Source of the DNA: Bacteroidales bacterium M8
Lineage (GTDB): Bacteria; Bacteroidota; Bacteroidia; Bacteroidales; Muribaculaceae
Assembly (NCBI GenBank): GCA_001689495.1
Contig: LUJS01000006.1
Span: 1-48,709 of the forward strand
Direction: 5' to 3'
DNA length: 48,709 nucleotides
In this document: positions 33,331 to 42,817 of the stretch, in pieces
Position numbering within the stretch: the first letter of the stretch is position 1
Layout: every line of letters starts with the position of its first letter
Translations under genes and position numbers: made by a program
Notes under the pieces: generated by a model
What the model saw: only the letters and a program-made list of their open reading frames with translations
Told to the model about the DNA's origin: nothing
The model's database searches: none

Positions 33331-35373
33331 TCACGCCTGCTTGTATCCGGCGAGTTTCTTTTTGAGTTTCGTGGGGGTGAGCGACTCGGGATAGTCGGTG
33401 AAGAAAAGCCTCAGGCCGCACCCCTCGCGGTGTCTCGAGCAGCCGAACGCGGTGTGACCCTTGATGATGTGGCCCTGTCCGCATAGCGGGCACTCGACCT
33501 GCTCGAACTTGGTGATGCGGGGCGCGCGGGGCTTTTTGGGGGCATCTGCCTGTTTCTTCTTCTTGGCGCCGCCCTCGGCCTTGTCCTGTTCGACAAGGAT
33601 CTTGCTGCGCGAGTTGTCGGCCAAGACATTGAGCACGATCTGCCCCACAAGGTCCTTGAGCTCGGATATGAATTCGGCTGCCGAGTATGTACCGCGCTCG
33701 ATGCGGCGCAGCTTGTTCTCCCACAGGCCGGTCAGCTTTGCGCTCTTGAGCAGTTCCTCGTTGATTGAGTCTATCAGGTCAATGCCGGCCTGAGTCGGCA
33801 CGATTGACTTGCGCTGGCGCTGTATGTACTTGCGTTTGAAGAGCGTCTCTATTATGGCAGCGCGGGTCGAGGGGCGCCCTATGCCGTTCTCCTTCAGGGC
33901 ATCGCGCAGTTCCTCGTCGTCGACAGTCTTGCCGGCTCCCTCCATGGCTCTCAATAGCGTGCCCTCGGTATAGTACTTGGGTGGCTGGGTGGTCTTCTTG
34001 ACCAGCGACGGCGACTGGGGGCCGCTCTCCCCTACCCTGAACTCGGGCAATATGGCCTCGCCGTCCTCTTCGGGCTTCTCGTCGGTGTCCTTCTCGTAGA
34101 GTTTTCTCCATCCGGGATCGGTTATCACCTTGCCCGATGCCTTGAACGACACGTCGTCCACCTCGCCCAATACCGTGGTGGTCATAAACTTGCAGTCGGG
34201 ATAGAACGCGGCGATGAAACGCAGGGCAATGAGATGATAGAGCTTGCGCTCGTCGCCGACAAGCACGGCCGGCGACTGACCCGTAGGGATGATGGCGTGG
34301 TGGTCTGTTACCTTCGAGTTGTCGAATATCTTCTTGCTCTTGGCAATCTTGCCTGCCAGCACCGGAGCCGTGAGCTGAGCGTAGGGGGTCATGTCAGAGA
34401 GAATCTTGGGCACCTTGGGGTGGATGTCCTCGCTGAGATATGTGGTGTCGACGCGGGGATAGGTCGTAACCTTCTTCTCGTAGAGCGACTGTATCAGCTT
34501 GAGTGTATCGTCGGCGGTCCAGCCCCACTTCTTGTTGCATTCGACCTGCAGGGATGTCAGGTCAAAGAGCCTCGGGGCCGACTCGCGTCCCTGCTTCTCC
34601 TGCACGTCCTTGATGACCATCTCCTTGCCCTCTATACGGGCAAGCGCTGCCTCGGCCTCCTCGATCTTTTTGAATCGACCCGAGGTGGCGTTGAACGTGG
34701 TGTCGCGATAGACAGACTTGAGTTCCCAGAAATCCTCGGGCTTGAAGTCGGTTATCTCGCGGTGGCGCTGCACGATCAGGGCGAGCGTGGGTGTCTGCAC
34801 GCGGCCTATGGAGAGCACGTTGCCCGGAGTGGAATACTTGAGCGTATAGAGGCGCGTGCAGTTCATGCCGAGAATCCAGTCGCCGATTGCGCGCGAGAGT
34901 CCGGCATAATAGAGATTCTGGTAGTCGGTATCGGGCTTGAGCGAGCCGAAGCCCTCGCGGATCGAATCGTCGGTCAGCGACGAGATCCACAACCTGCGCA
35001 CGGGGCACGAGACTCCGGCCTTCTGCATCACCCAGCGCTGTATCAGCTCTCCCTCCTGCCCGGCGTCACCGCAGTTTATGATCTCGTCGGCACGCGAGGC
35101 AAGCGACTCGATGACATGGAACTGACGCTCGTAGCTTTCCTGCGGGATGAGCTTGATGCTGAACTTGGCGGGTATCATTGGCAGGGCACCGAGGCTCCAG
35201 CGCTTCCACCCCTCCGAATAGTCGTGAGGCTCCTTGAGGGTACACAGATGTCCGAAGGTCCAAGTGACGCAATAGTCACCGCCCTCAAAATAACCGTCTC
35301 TCTTGTCATTGGCCCCGAGCAGACGCGCTATGTCGCGGGCCACGCTCGGTTTCTCCGTAATGCAGAGCTTCAC
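33331..35373 (-). CDS. topB: DNA topoisomerase III
   Basis: A 680-residue type IA topoisomerase. It has the N-terminal TOPRIM domain (MKLCITEKPSVARDIA and the acidic CGDAGQEGELIQRW), the cleavage region SIGRVQTPTLALI, the catalytic-tyrosine segment TTYPRVDTTYLSED, and the GIGRPSTRAAIIETL block. The tail has a Lys/Pro-rich linker and a single Cys4-type zinc ribbon (CPLCGQGHI...CSRHREGCG). The size and single ribbon are typical of Bacteroidetes TopB. It starts 4 bases after the small secreted-protein gene, so the two share a promoter. Confidence 0.95.
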   Translation of the reverse strand: MKLCITEKPSVARDIARLLGANDKRDGYFEGGDYCVTWTFGHLCTLKEPHDYSEGWKRWSLGALPMIPAKFSIKLIPQESYERQFHVIESLASRADEIINCGDAGQEGELIQRWVMQKAGVSCPVRRLWISSLTDDSIREGFGSLKPDTDYQNLYYAGLSRAIGDWILGMNCTRLYTLKYSTPGNVLSIGRVQTPTLALIVQRHREITDFKPEDFWELKSVYRDTTFNATSGRFKKIEEAEAALARIEGKEMVIKDVQEKQGRESAPRLFDLTSLQVECNKKWGWTADDTLKLIQSLYEKKVTTYPRVDTTYLSEDIHPKVPKILSDMTPYAQLTAPVLAGKIAKSKKIFDNSKVTDHHAIIPTGQSPAVLVGDERKLYHLIALRFIAAFYPDCKFMTTTVLGEVDDVSFKASGKVITDPGWRKLYEKDTDEKPEEDGEAILPEFRVGESGPQSPSLVKKTTQPPKYYTEGTLLRAMEGAGKTVDDEELRDALKENGIGRPSTRAAIIETLFKRKYIQRQRKSIVPTQAGIDLIDSINEELLKSAKLTGLWENKLRRIERGTYSAAEFISELKDLVGQIVLNVLADNSRSKILVEQDKAEGGAKKKKQADAPKKPRAPRITKFEQVECPLCGQGHIIKGHTAFGCSRHREGCGLRLFFTDYPESLTPTKLKKKLAGYKQA

Positions 35374-35377
35374 CCCA

Positions 35378-35800
35378 TCACCTCCTTTTCTTGGTCTGTT
35401 TTGGTGCAGGGCGCCAGTCCGTGACTGACTTGCCGAGGGGCGTCGTGAATGTCAGGGTGCCCGACTGAGCGTTCCTGACGGGTCCGAAATCGAGCTCCAC
35501 GCCTATTCTGCCATCATCCTCCCACTGGAAGTAACGGTTGAAATCGACCCCGTCGATGTCGGTACACTCCCTTAGGGGCGACTTGTCGGTGACCAGAGTC
35601 ACCGCGTCTATGCGGGCGCTGGTGTGGGGCCTGCCCTCGAGATGCCCGTATACGCGGGTCAGATCCTTGCGGCAGTCTACACTGTCGACAGTAAAGGTCA
35701 GCGGCCCCTCGGTGGCCGACACGCATTCCCTGACCATCTTGGCCCGTGCGGACGGCACGGCCATGGCAGAGAGCAGCAAAAGCGGGAATAGTCGTTTCAT
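35378..35800 (-). CDS. Small secreted protein of unknown function
   Basis: A 140-residue exported protein. A signal peptide (MKRLFPLLLLSAMAVPSARA) is followed by a beta-rich domain of about 100 residues with two Cys pairs' worth of cysteines (C26, C42, C79 regions) and a basic tail (KQTKKRR). I do not recognise a family. The ATG at 35800 was chosen because a consensus promoter lies just upstream at 35819-35850; the longer frame would run through that promoter. It is followed by topB after 4 bases, an unusual partner for a secreted protein. Confidence 0.7.
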   Translation of the reverse strand: MKRLFPLLLLSAMAVPSARAKMVRECVSATEGPLTFTVDSVDCRKDLTRVYGHLEGRPHTSARIDAVTLVTDKSPLRECTDIDGVDFNRYFQWEDDGRIGVELDFGPVRNAQSGTLTFTTPLGKSVTDWRPAPKQTKKRR

Positions 35801-35818
35801 GAGGTAGAATCTTTTCTG

Positions 35819-35850
35819 CAAAATTAGCAAAAAACGTCCAAACGAGCAAA
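35819..35850 (-). promoter_or_regulatory. Promoter of the secreted-protein/topB operon
   Basis: Minus strand TTTG (35850-35847), 20 bases, TAATTTTG (35826-35819). Exact consensus, 19 bases before the ATG at 35800. Confidence 0.8.
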
Positions 35851-35985
35851 ACCGCGCCGAAATTAGGGTGTCTGACAAAATTGCAGTCACTTTTAACAAA
35901 ATTTGTCAGCATTCGGGTTCGGCACATTTTTTGCCGGATTGTTTTATATACATATTCTAAAATAATCAACACAATATATAATATC

Positions 35986-38028
35986 ATGCAAAAAGGACAT
36001 ATTGGCGTGACGACGGAAAACATCTTCCCCGTCATTAAGAAGTTCCTCTATTCCGACAATGAAATCTTTCTGCGCGAGCTGGTGGCAAACGCCATCGACG
36101 CGACCCAGAAACTGAAGACACTGGCATCGTTCGGCGATTATACCGGCGAGCTCGACGACATGAACGTCGAGGTCAAGGTGGACAAGGAGGCCGGCACCAT
36201 AACCGTCTCCGACCACGGCATCGGCATGACTTCGGACGAGGTCGAGAAGTATATCAACCAGATAGCATTCTCGGGCGCCGAGGAGTTCGTCAACAAGTTC
36301 AAGGACTCGGCTGCCGGCATCATCGGCCACTTCGGTCTCGGCTTCTATTCGGCCTTCATGGTCAGCAAGAAGGTCGAGATACTGACCAAGTCATACAAGG
36401 AGGGCGCCGAGGCCGTGCGCTGGACCTGCGACGGATCGCCCGAGTATGAGATGGAGAGCGCCGACAAGGCCACACGAGGCACCGACGTGATACTCCACAT
36501 CGACGATGACAACAAGGAGTATCTCGAACAGGCACGCATCGACGCACTGCTCAAGAAGTATTGCCGCTTCCTCCCCGTGCCCGTCATCTCGGGCAAGGAG
36601 CAGGAATGGAAGGATGGCAAATACGTGGACACCGACAAGGCCAAGATAGTAAACTCGACCGAGCCCATCTGGACCAAGAAGCCCGCCGACCTGACCGACG
36701 AGGATTACCGCACGTTCTATCACGAACTCTATCCCGGTCAGGAGGATCCCCTGTTCTGGATTCACCTCAACGTGGACTATCCCTTCACCCTGACGGGCGT
36801 CCTCTTCTTCCCCAAGATCAAGAGCAACCTTGACATCCGCAAGGACCGCATCCAGCTCTACTGCAATCAGGTATTCGTGACAGATTCGGTCGAGGGCGTC
36901 GTGCCCGAGTTCATGATGCTGCTTCAGGGCGTCATCGACTCGCCCGACATCCCCCTCAACGTGTCGCGCTCGTATCTTCAGAGCGACCGCGCCGTCAAGA
37001 AGATCTCGGGATACATCACCAAGAAGGTCGCATCGCGCCTCGAGGACCTGTTCAAGGCCGACCGCGCCGACTTCGAGTCGAAGTGGGACGACATCCGCAT
37101 CTTCATCCAGTACGGAATGCTCACCGACGAGAAGTTCTGCGATGCCGCGATGAAATTCTGTCTTGTCAAGGACACCGAGGGCAAGTATTTCACGCTCGAG
37201 GAATACCGTCAGCTCGTCGAGGCATCGCAGACAGACAAGGACGGCGACGTCGTCTATATCTATGCCACCGACCCCACGGCCCAATACAGCTATATCGAGG
37301 CTGCCACCGAAAAGGGCTACAACGTCCTCGTGATGGACGGCCAGCTCGACGGACACTTCATCTCGATGCTCGAGAACAAGGTGGACAAGACCCGTTTTGT
37401 CCGCGTCGACTCTGACGTGGCCTCGCGACTCGTACCCAAGGATGGCGACGACCAGTCGGGCCTCGATGCCGACAAGGTGTCGATGCTCACCACCCTCTTC
37501 CACTCGCAGCTCCCCAAACTCGACAAGAGCGAGTTCCTCGTGTCGTTCCGCAGCCTCGACCCGAAGGCCGAACCCGTGATGGTGACACAGAACGAGTACA
37601 TGCGACGCATGAAGGACATGGCCGCCACCCAGCCCGGCATGGCGTTCTATGCCGAGCTGCCCGACAGCTATAACCTCATCGTCAACACCTCGCACCCTGT
37701 TGTCGAGCGCGTGCTCAACGAGGCCGAGGGCAAGATTGGCGAGGAGCTCAAGCCCCTGCGCGAGACAGTCGAGACCGACAACGCCAAGCTGACCGGTGTT
37801 CGTGCCGCCATCAAGGACAACAAGCCTACCGACGAGCAGAAAGCCGAGGAGACCGCGCTGCTCGAGAGCGTCGAGAAGGCCCGCAAGGAGCAGGAGAAGA
37901 TCGTATCCGAGTATGCCGCCAAGCAGCCCGTGGTGCGTCAGATGATAGACCTTGCCCTTCTGGGCAACGGACTGCTGCAGGGCAAGGCCCTGACGGACTT
38001 TGTCCGCAGATCTGTCGAAATGCTCTGA
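35986..38028 (+). CDS. htpG: Hsp90-family chaperone HtpG
   Basis: A 680-residue bacterial Hsp90. The GHKL ATPase domain is clear: FLRELVANAIDA (the family asparagine is kept), SDHGIGMT, and IIGHFGLGFYSAFMV. The middle domain includes RKDRIQLYCNQVFV and LNVSRSYLQSD. The C-terminal dimer domain ends near RSVEML and contains a Glu/Lys-rich stretch. The ATG at 35986 gives the standard N-terminus (MQKGHIGVTTENIFPVIKK); the open frame before it is not family sequence. It is divergent from the secreted-protein gene, and no clear heat-shock operator was found in the 185-base gap. Confidence 0.95.
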   Translation: MQKGHIGVTTENIFPVIKKFLYSDNEIFLRELVANAIDATQKLKTLASFGDYTGELDDMNVEVKVDKEAGTITVSDHGIGMTSDEVEKYINQIAFSGAEEFVNKFKDSAAGIIGHFGLGFYSAFMVSKKVEILTKSYKEGAEAVRWTCDGSPEYEMESADKATRGTDVILHIDDDNKEYLEQARIDALLKKYCRFLPVPVISGKEQEWKDGKYVDTDKAKIVNSTEPIWTKKPADLTDEDYRTFYHELYPGQEDPLFWIHLNVDYPFTLTGVLFFPKIKSNLDIRKDRIQLYCNQVFVTDSVEGVVPEFMMLLQGVIDSPDIPLNVSRSYLQSDRAVKKISGYITKKVASRLEDLFKADRADFESKWDDIRIFIQYGMLTDEKFCDAAMKFCLVKDTEGKYFTLEEYRQLVEASQTDKDGDVVYIYATDPTAQYSYIEAATEKGYNVLVMDGQLDGHFISMLENKVDKTRFVRVDSDVASRLVPKDGDDQSGLDADKVSMLTTLFHSQLPKLDKSEFLVSFRSLDPKAEPVMVTQNEYMRRMKDMAATQPGMAFYAELPDSYNLIVNTSHPVVERVLNEAEGKIGEELKPLRETVETDNAKLTGVRAAIKDNKPTDEQKAEETALLESVEKARKEQEKIVSEYAAKQPVVRQMIDLALLGNGLLQGKALTDFVRRSVEML

Positions 38029-38049
38029 CACAAAGCCAAATAAATCAGG

Positions 38050-38078
38050 AAAGCCGATTGGAGTCCAATCGGCTTTTT
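38050..38078 (+). terminator. Terminator of htpG
   Basis: An 11-bp inverted repeat (38050-38060 with 38066-38076, loop GAGTC) running into five Ts, 21 bases after the htpG stop. It may also act on the convergent M16 operon. Confidence 0.85.
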
Positions 38079-38103
38079 CTGTTTATCAAGTCTTTAATAA
38101 AAA

Positions 38104-39321
38104 TTACCTTAGCGTCAGCCTTGACAAGTCAAGTGCGGTAGCACATTGTCTTATCCGGGCCGGAGTGACCTCCAGTATGGCCTCGTCTATCTGTGCGCGC
38201 GTCATGGCGTGGCCGCGATGCAGGGTCGCCCTTGCCATGCCGAGTGCGGCCTGCTCCGTATTGGTCGAACCGACCGTCATCTGCCCAAGATACTGCCGCT
38301 TGGCCTTGTCAAGCTGCAAGAGGGTCATCTCCTTGTCGGCAAAGCGTGCCACGGTTTCGCGCACCAGCCTGATGCAGCGGTCGGTGTCCTCGGGGTCACA
38401 GCCGAAATAGATGCAGAAGAGCCCGCAATCGGTCATCAGCGATGCCGAGGCGTCTATCGAATAGACCAGACCGCGCTTCTCGCGCAGGGCCACGTTGAGC
38501 TGCGAGTTCATGCCGGGACCGCCGAGTATGTTGGTCAGCAGCGACAGAGCGTATCTGTCGGGCGACTCCAAGCCACCTACACGCGACCCCATGAGGGTAT
38601 GCGCCTGATGAGTGCCATTGTTCTTGACGGTATCGAACCGGTCGACCACCGCCGGGGCTACCCTATCGTGCGGGAGTTCCTTGCGGTCGAGGTTTCCGAA
38701 CAATTTCTCAGCATGTCTAAGAAAACGGTCGGGTTTCTCGGAGCCTGAATAGAACAGCACCATATTGCCCGGGGTATATCTGCGCTCAAGCCAGTCACGG
38801 CAATCTGCCGTGCTGAAACGGGCCAGCGTATCGCGATTGCCAAGGATGGGATGCGCGAGGGGTGAACCGGCGAAAATCAGTTCGTCGAAGTCATCGAAGA
38901 TACCCTCCGAAGGGATGTCGAGATAAGTGTCTATCTCGTCTGCCACCACCTGACGCTCCTTGTCGATCTCGGTTGACGGGAACATGGAGTCCGTGACCAG
39001 ATCCGAGACAAGGTCGATGGCCCTTGCAAGCTCTCCGGCAGGGAATGTGGTATAGACCACGGTCTCCTCCTTGGTGGTGTATGCGTTGAGCTCGCCACCC
39101 ACCGACTCCATGCGGTTGAGTATGTGCCACGACTTGCGGCGTCGGGTGCCCTTGAATATGGTATGCTCGACAAAGTGCGCGAGGCCGTAAAGCTCGGGCG
39201 TCTCGTCACGGCTTCCGGCATTGACGGCAACGCCGCAATGGTCCACTGCGGCACCGGGCCGGTGCTCCATGACGACCCTCAGGCCGTTGTCAAGTGTATG
39301 GTAAATGTATTTCTGCTCCAT
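38104..39321 (-). CDS. M16-family zinc metallopeptidase (processing protease-like)
   Basis: A 405-residue single-unit pitrilysin-type peptidase. The inverted zinc motif HFVEH lies at residues 49-53, with the downstream zinc glutamate E129 in ADEIDTYLD. The C-terminal M16 domain has the substrate-binding LREKRGLVYSIDAS element. This length is typical of the soluble processing-protease type that works as a dimer. There is no signal peptide. It is the last gene of a five-gene minus-strand operon, 3 bases after the ABC-F gene. Confidence 0.92.
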   Translation of the reverse strand: MEQKYIYHTLDNGLRVVMEHRPGAAVDHCGVAVNAGSRDETPELYGLAHFVEHTIFKGTRRRKSWHILNRMESVGGELNAYTTKEETVVYTTFPAGELARAIDLVSDLVTDSMFPSTEIDKERQVVADEIDTYLDIPSEGIFDDFDELIFAGSPLAHPILGNRDTLARFSTADCRDWLERRYTPGNMVLFYSGSEKPDRFLRHAEKLFGNLDRKELPHDRVAPAVVDRFDTVKNNGTHQAHTLMGSRVGGLESPDRYALSLLTNILGGPGMNSQLNVALREKRGLVYSIDASASLMTDCGLFCIYFGCDPEDTDRCIRLVRETVARFADKEMTLLQLDKAKRQYLGQMTVGSTNTEQAALGMARATLHRGHAMTRAQIDEAILEVTPARIRQCATALDLSRLTLR

Positions 39322-39324
39322 CGG

Positions 39325-41109
39325 TCATTGATCCTTTTCAGACAGCTCGAGCCAGCGCATCTCCTTCTCGTCAAGAATGTTCTTGAGCTCGTCATATCTC
39401 TTGGCCTTTGATGCGATGTCGTCTATCTGTTCGCCTGAATTGAACAGGGCCTCGAGCGCCGATTTCTCGGCGGTCAGGTCGTCAATCTCGACAGTGAGCG
39501 CCTCGAGTTCCTTTTTCTCCTTGAATGTCAGGCGCACCTTGCGCTCGGCGGTCTGTCGCACCGGCTTCGGGGCAGTGCCGGCCGCGGCGACACTCTCCTC
39601 GGCCTTCTTGCGCTTTACGTAGTCGCGATAGTCAGAATAGCTGCCGGGGAAGTCCTTGATGACGCCGTTCCCCTCCATCACGAACAGGTGGTCTACTATC
39701 GAGTCGAGGAAGAATCTGTCGTGCGAGATGACGATGACGCACCCCTTGAACTCCCTGAGATAGTCCTCAAGGATGCCGAGGGTCATGATGTCGAGGTCGT
39801 TTGTAGGCTCGTCGAGGATGAGGAAGTTGGGCTGGGTGATGAGCACCGCCGCAAGGTTGAGCCTGCGCATCTCGCCGCCGCTGAGTGTCGAGATGTATTT
39901 CTGCTGGTCGGCGGGACTGAACAGAAAGCGCGTCAGGAACTGCATCGGGGTATAGTGCGTGGTGCCGTTGACCACGACATCCTCGGTGATGTCCGTGATG
40001 GCGTCGATGACACGCTTGCCGGCGGGCAGGTCAAGCCCTTCCTGCGAGTAGTAGCCGAATCGCACGGTCTCGCCGATGTTCCAGTCACCCGAGTCCTGAG
40101 GCACGAGCCCCTGAAGCATCTTGATGAACGTAGACTTGCCGACGCCGTTCTCGCCCACGATACCCACCTTCTCGTATCGTGCGAAGGTGTATGTGAAATC
40201 GTCGAGAATCACCTTGTCGCCAAACCGCTTGCTCACCCCCTTGGCCTCGAAAATCTTTGAGCCGATATATGACGAGCGTACTTCTGTCGGGTCGATGGTC
40301 TTGTCGTCGTAACGGACCGACGCCCTCGACTTCAGATCGTAGAATGCGTCGATGCGAAACTTGGCCTTTCCGGCGCGGGCCTGAGGCTGGCGGCGCATCC
40401 ATTCCTGCTCGCGGCGCAGGGTGTTGCGCAGCTTGGCCTGCTCGGCCGTCATGGCCTCGATGCGCTCGGCACGGCGGCGCAGGTATGTGTCGAAGTTGCC
40501 CTCGTATGTAAATGTAGTCTGCATGTCGATCTCGATGATCTTGTTGCAGACACGGTCGAGGAAATATCGGTCGTGCGTCACCATGAGCAGCGTGACGCGC
40601 GAGCGCGTCAGGTATCCCTCGAGCCACTCTATCGTCGATATGTCAAGGTGGTTGGTGGGCTCGTCGAGTATCACCAGATCAGGCTCGCCCAGCAGCAGAC
40701 GCGCTATGGCCACACGTTTCATCTGACCGCCCGACAGATGGTCTACCCGCAGCGACAGGTCGTCGATGCCGAGCTGCGACAGCATCTGGCGCACGCGGTC
40801 CTCGTGGCTCCACTCGTCGTGATGCTCTTTGGGTATCACGGGGAGCAGATTGTCCATCAGTGATTTCGACGGGTCGAATTCGGGATTCTGGTCAAGGAAG
40901 CCGACACGGATGCCGTTGCGGAAAATCACGGTGCCGCTGTCGGGGCTCTCGCGGTCGGCCAGCAGGCGCAGCAGGGTCGACTTGCCGGTGCCGTTCTTGG
41001 CGACGATACCTATCTTGTCACCCTCGTTGACACCGAAGGTGACCGATTCGAAGAGCAGGCGGTCGCCATAGCTCTTGGTGAGATTGTCTACCTGAAGATA
41101 AGGCTTCAT
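39325..41109 (-). CDS. ABC-F family ATPase (Uup-like)
   Basis: A 594-residue soluble protein with two ABC ATPase domains and no membrane part. Domain 1 has Walker A AKNGTGKST, signature LSGGQMKR and LVILDEPTNHLD. Domain 2 has GENGVGKST, LSGGEMRR and LILDEPTNDLD. The inter-domain linker (YLRRRAERIEAMTAEQAKLRN) and the C-terminal coiled coil (LTFKEKKELEALTVEIDDL) suggest Uup-type rather than an antibiotic-resistance type. Such proteins act on the ribosome or, for Uup, also bind DNA. Its start overlaps the metallochaperone stop as ATGA. Confidence 0.92.
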   Translation of the reverse strand: MKPYLQVDNLTKSYGDRLLFESVTFGVNEGDKIGIVAKNGTGKSTLLRLLADRESPDSGTVIFRNGIRVGFLDQNPEFDPSKSLMDNLLPVIPKEHHDEWSHEDRVRQMLSQLGIDDLSLRVDHLSGGQMKRVAIARLLLGEPDLVILDEPTNHLDISTIEWLEGYLTRSRVTLLMVTHDRYFLDRVCNKIIEIDMQTTFTYEGNFDTYLRRRAERIEAMTAEQAKLRNTLRREQEWMRRQPQARAGKAKFRIDAFYDLKSRASVRYDDKTIDPTEVRSSYIGSKIFEAKGVSKRFGDKVILDDFTYTFARYEKVGIVGENGVGKSTFIKMLQGLVPQDSGDWNIGETVRFGYYSQEGLDLPAGKRVIDAITDITEDVVVNGTTHYTPMQFLTRFLFSPADQQKYISTLSGGEMRRLNLAAVLITQPNFLILDEPTNDLDIMTLGILEDYLREFKGCVIVISHDRFFLDSIVDHLFVMEGNGVIKDFPGSYSDYRDYVKRKKAEESVAAAGTAPKPVRQTAERKVRLTFKEKKELEALTVEIDDLTAEKSALEALFNSGEQIDDIASKAKRYDELKNILDEKEMRWLELSEKDQ

Positions 41110-42419
41110 TTCTCAAGACAGGCGTCGAGAGCCTCGGTAATGGCAGTGCGGTCCATGTCGCGGCCGATGAACACAATCTTGACCATGCGGTCGCCATAGC
41201 CCTCCTCCCAGTCGCGCATCAGGCCGGGATCCTCTTCGAGGAGCTGCTTGAGGTCCTCTTCGGGCGCGGTGACGAACCAGAGACCGGCCTCCTTAAGCGA
41301 CTTCTGACGTCCGGCGCTCTCGAACAGATAGCTCATGTCGGGATTTTCAGCAAAATAGCAGATGCCCTTGGCGCGGATGATGGATTTGGGCCACTTCGAG
41401 GCACAGAAGTAATCGAATTTATTGAGGTCGAAACCGGGACGGCGATAATATACGAATGTGCCGATGCCATATTCCTCGGTCTCACCCTCGCCGTGATGGT
41501 GGTGGTGATGATGGTGGCCGCAAGTACACTCGCCGCCGTGATTGTGGCCGCAGTCGTGGTCGTGCTCTTCCTCGTCGTCATCGTCATCATGGTCGTGGTG
41601 ATCGTGGTGGTGATGGTGCTCGTCCTCGTCGTGGTGATGGTGATGATGGTGGTGATGTTCGTGCTCCTCTTCCTCGCGCACTATCTCGGCGTTGTCGCGG
41701 TCTATCTGGCGTATCCATGCGGCAGACGAGGCGACTGAGTTGAAGTTGAACATGCCGGTATTGATGATGCGGTCCAGATCGACGTCGGCATAATCGCACT
41801 CGATTATCTGCGCGTTGGGCTGGATGGCGCGGATGATGGCGCGGATGCGGGCCAGTTCATCGGGCTTGACCTCAGAGGCCTTGTTGAGCAGGATGATGTT
41901 GCAGAACTCGATCTGCTGTATGATGAGGTTTTCGATGTCCTCCTCGTCAAGATTGTCGCGTGTCAGCGACTCGCCGCAACCGAACTCGTCCTGAAGCCTG
42001 AGGGCATCGACCACGGTGACGATGCAGTCCAATCGCGGCGTGCCGTACATCAGCATCTTGTCGCCGAGCTGGGGTATCGAGCAGATGGTCTGAGCTATTG
42101 GCGCGGGCTCGCAGACACCGCTTGCCTCGATGACGATATAGTCAAAGCGTCCCATGGCCATGATCTCCTCGATCTGCTTGATGAGGTCCATCTTGAGGGT
42201 GCAGCAGATGCAGCCGTTCTGCAGGGCCACGAGGCTGTCGTCCTTGGTGTCGACGATGCCCCCGCGCTCTATCAGGTCGGCGTCGATGTTGACCTCGCCT
42301 ATGTCGTTGACTATGACGGCAAACTTGATGCCGCGGCGGTTGGAGAGTATGTGGTTGACAAGTGTGGTCTTACCGCTTCCGAGATAACCGGTAAGGAGGA
42401 GTATTGGAGTATCTTTCAT
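41106..42419 (-). CDS. COG0523 (CobW/ZNG1-type) metallochaperone GTPase with His-rich loop
   Basis: A 437-residue G3E GTPase. The P-loop GYLGSGKTT is at 11-19, the metal-binding CICC at 70-73 (the family CxCC motif), and NKASEV corresponds to the NKxD-like element. The C-terminal CobW_C domain runs from about 320. Between the domains, residues 253-309 contain 30 His with Asp, Glu and three Cys, a metal reservoir or sensor encoded at 41493-41663. COG0523 proteins deliver zinc or other metals to client enzymes. The neighbour folB and the window's folE hint at folate enzymes, and FolE-type GTP cyclohydrolases are zinc-dependent, but the client is not shown. It lies 44 bases after folB. Confidence 0.92.
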   Translation of the reverse strand: MKDTPILLLTGYLGSGKTTLVNHILSNRRGIKFAVIVNDIGEVNIDADLIERGGIVDTKDDSLVALQNGCICCTLKMDLIKQIEEIMAMGRFDYIVIEASGVCEPAPIAQTICSIPQLGDKMLMYGTPRLDCIVTVVDALRLQDEFGCGESLTRDNLDEEDIENLIIQQIEFCNIILLNKASEVKPDELARIRAIIRAIQPNAQIIECDYADVDLDRIINTGMFNFNSVASSAAWIRQIDRDNAEIVREEEEHEHHHHHHHHHDEDEHHHHHDHHDHDDDDDEEEHDHDCGHNHGGECTCGHHHHHHHHGEGETEEYGIGTFVYYRRPGFDLNKFDYFCASKWPKSIIRAKGICYFAENPDMSYLFESAGRQKSLKEAGLWFVTAPEEDLKQLLEEDPGLMRDWEEGYGDRMVKIVFIGRDMDRTAITEALDACLEK

Positions 42420-42463
42420 CGTTTTTGAAGTTGATTTTCAGTTTTTTGTAGGCTGGAGCATCG

Positions 42464-42817
42464 TCACCATGCAATCCTGACGGCGACATCCCTGAGCTCG
42501 GCGGGAATAGGCGGAGTGATCTTGGCAAGCCTTATCATCCCGCCTTCGACACGGGGATATGCGGCGAGGATGGCCTTGTGGATTCGTGCGACTACATGCT
42601 CGAGCAACTGCGACGGGGTCTTCATCTCTTCGGTGATCAGGGCCACGAGTTCGGCATAGTTGACGGTCGAGACGAGATCGTCATCGAGCAGGGCACCCTC
42701 CATCGGATAGCGCAGATGCACCGTCACCTCGAATATGTTGCCCACGGTGCGCTCCTGAGCCATGACTCCGTGGCGGGCAAAGAGCCTGAGCCCGTTGACC
42801 TCAACAGTACCGGTCAT
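42464..42817 (-). CDS. folB: Dihydroneopterin aldolase
   Basis: A 117-residue FolB that cleaves dihydroneopterin to 6-hydroxymethyl-dihydropterin and glycolaldehyde. The family opening GLRLFARHGVMAQER, the VNYAELVALI segment and the closing ITPPIPAELRDVAVRI are present. The ATG at 42817 overlaps the glycosyltransferase stop as ATGA and is preferred to a TTG six bases upstream. Confidence 0.92.
   Translation of the reverse strand: MTGTVEVNGLRLFARHGVMAQERTVGNIFEVTVHLRYPMEGALLDDDLVSTVNYAELVALITEEMKTPSQLLEHVVARIHKAILAAYPRVEGGMIRLAKITPPIPAELRDVAVRIAW

Noticed and set aside
36391..38031. A 546-codon open frame on the minus strand opposite htpG.
   Set aside because: It is the antisense shadow of a high-GC gene. 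The htpG frame has full Hsp90 motifs, and the antisense protein has no recognisable domain and a biased Leu/Val/Glu composition.
41493..41738. Plus-strand frame rich in Val and Met opposite the His-rich loop.
   Set aside because: It only reflects the complement of repeated CAC/CAT codons (GTG/ATG). It is not a membrane protein.
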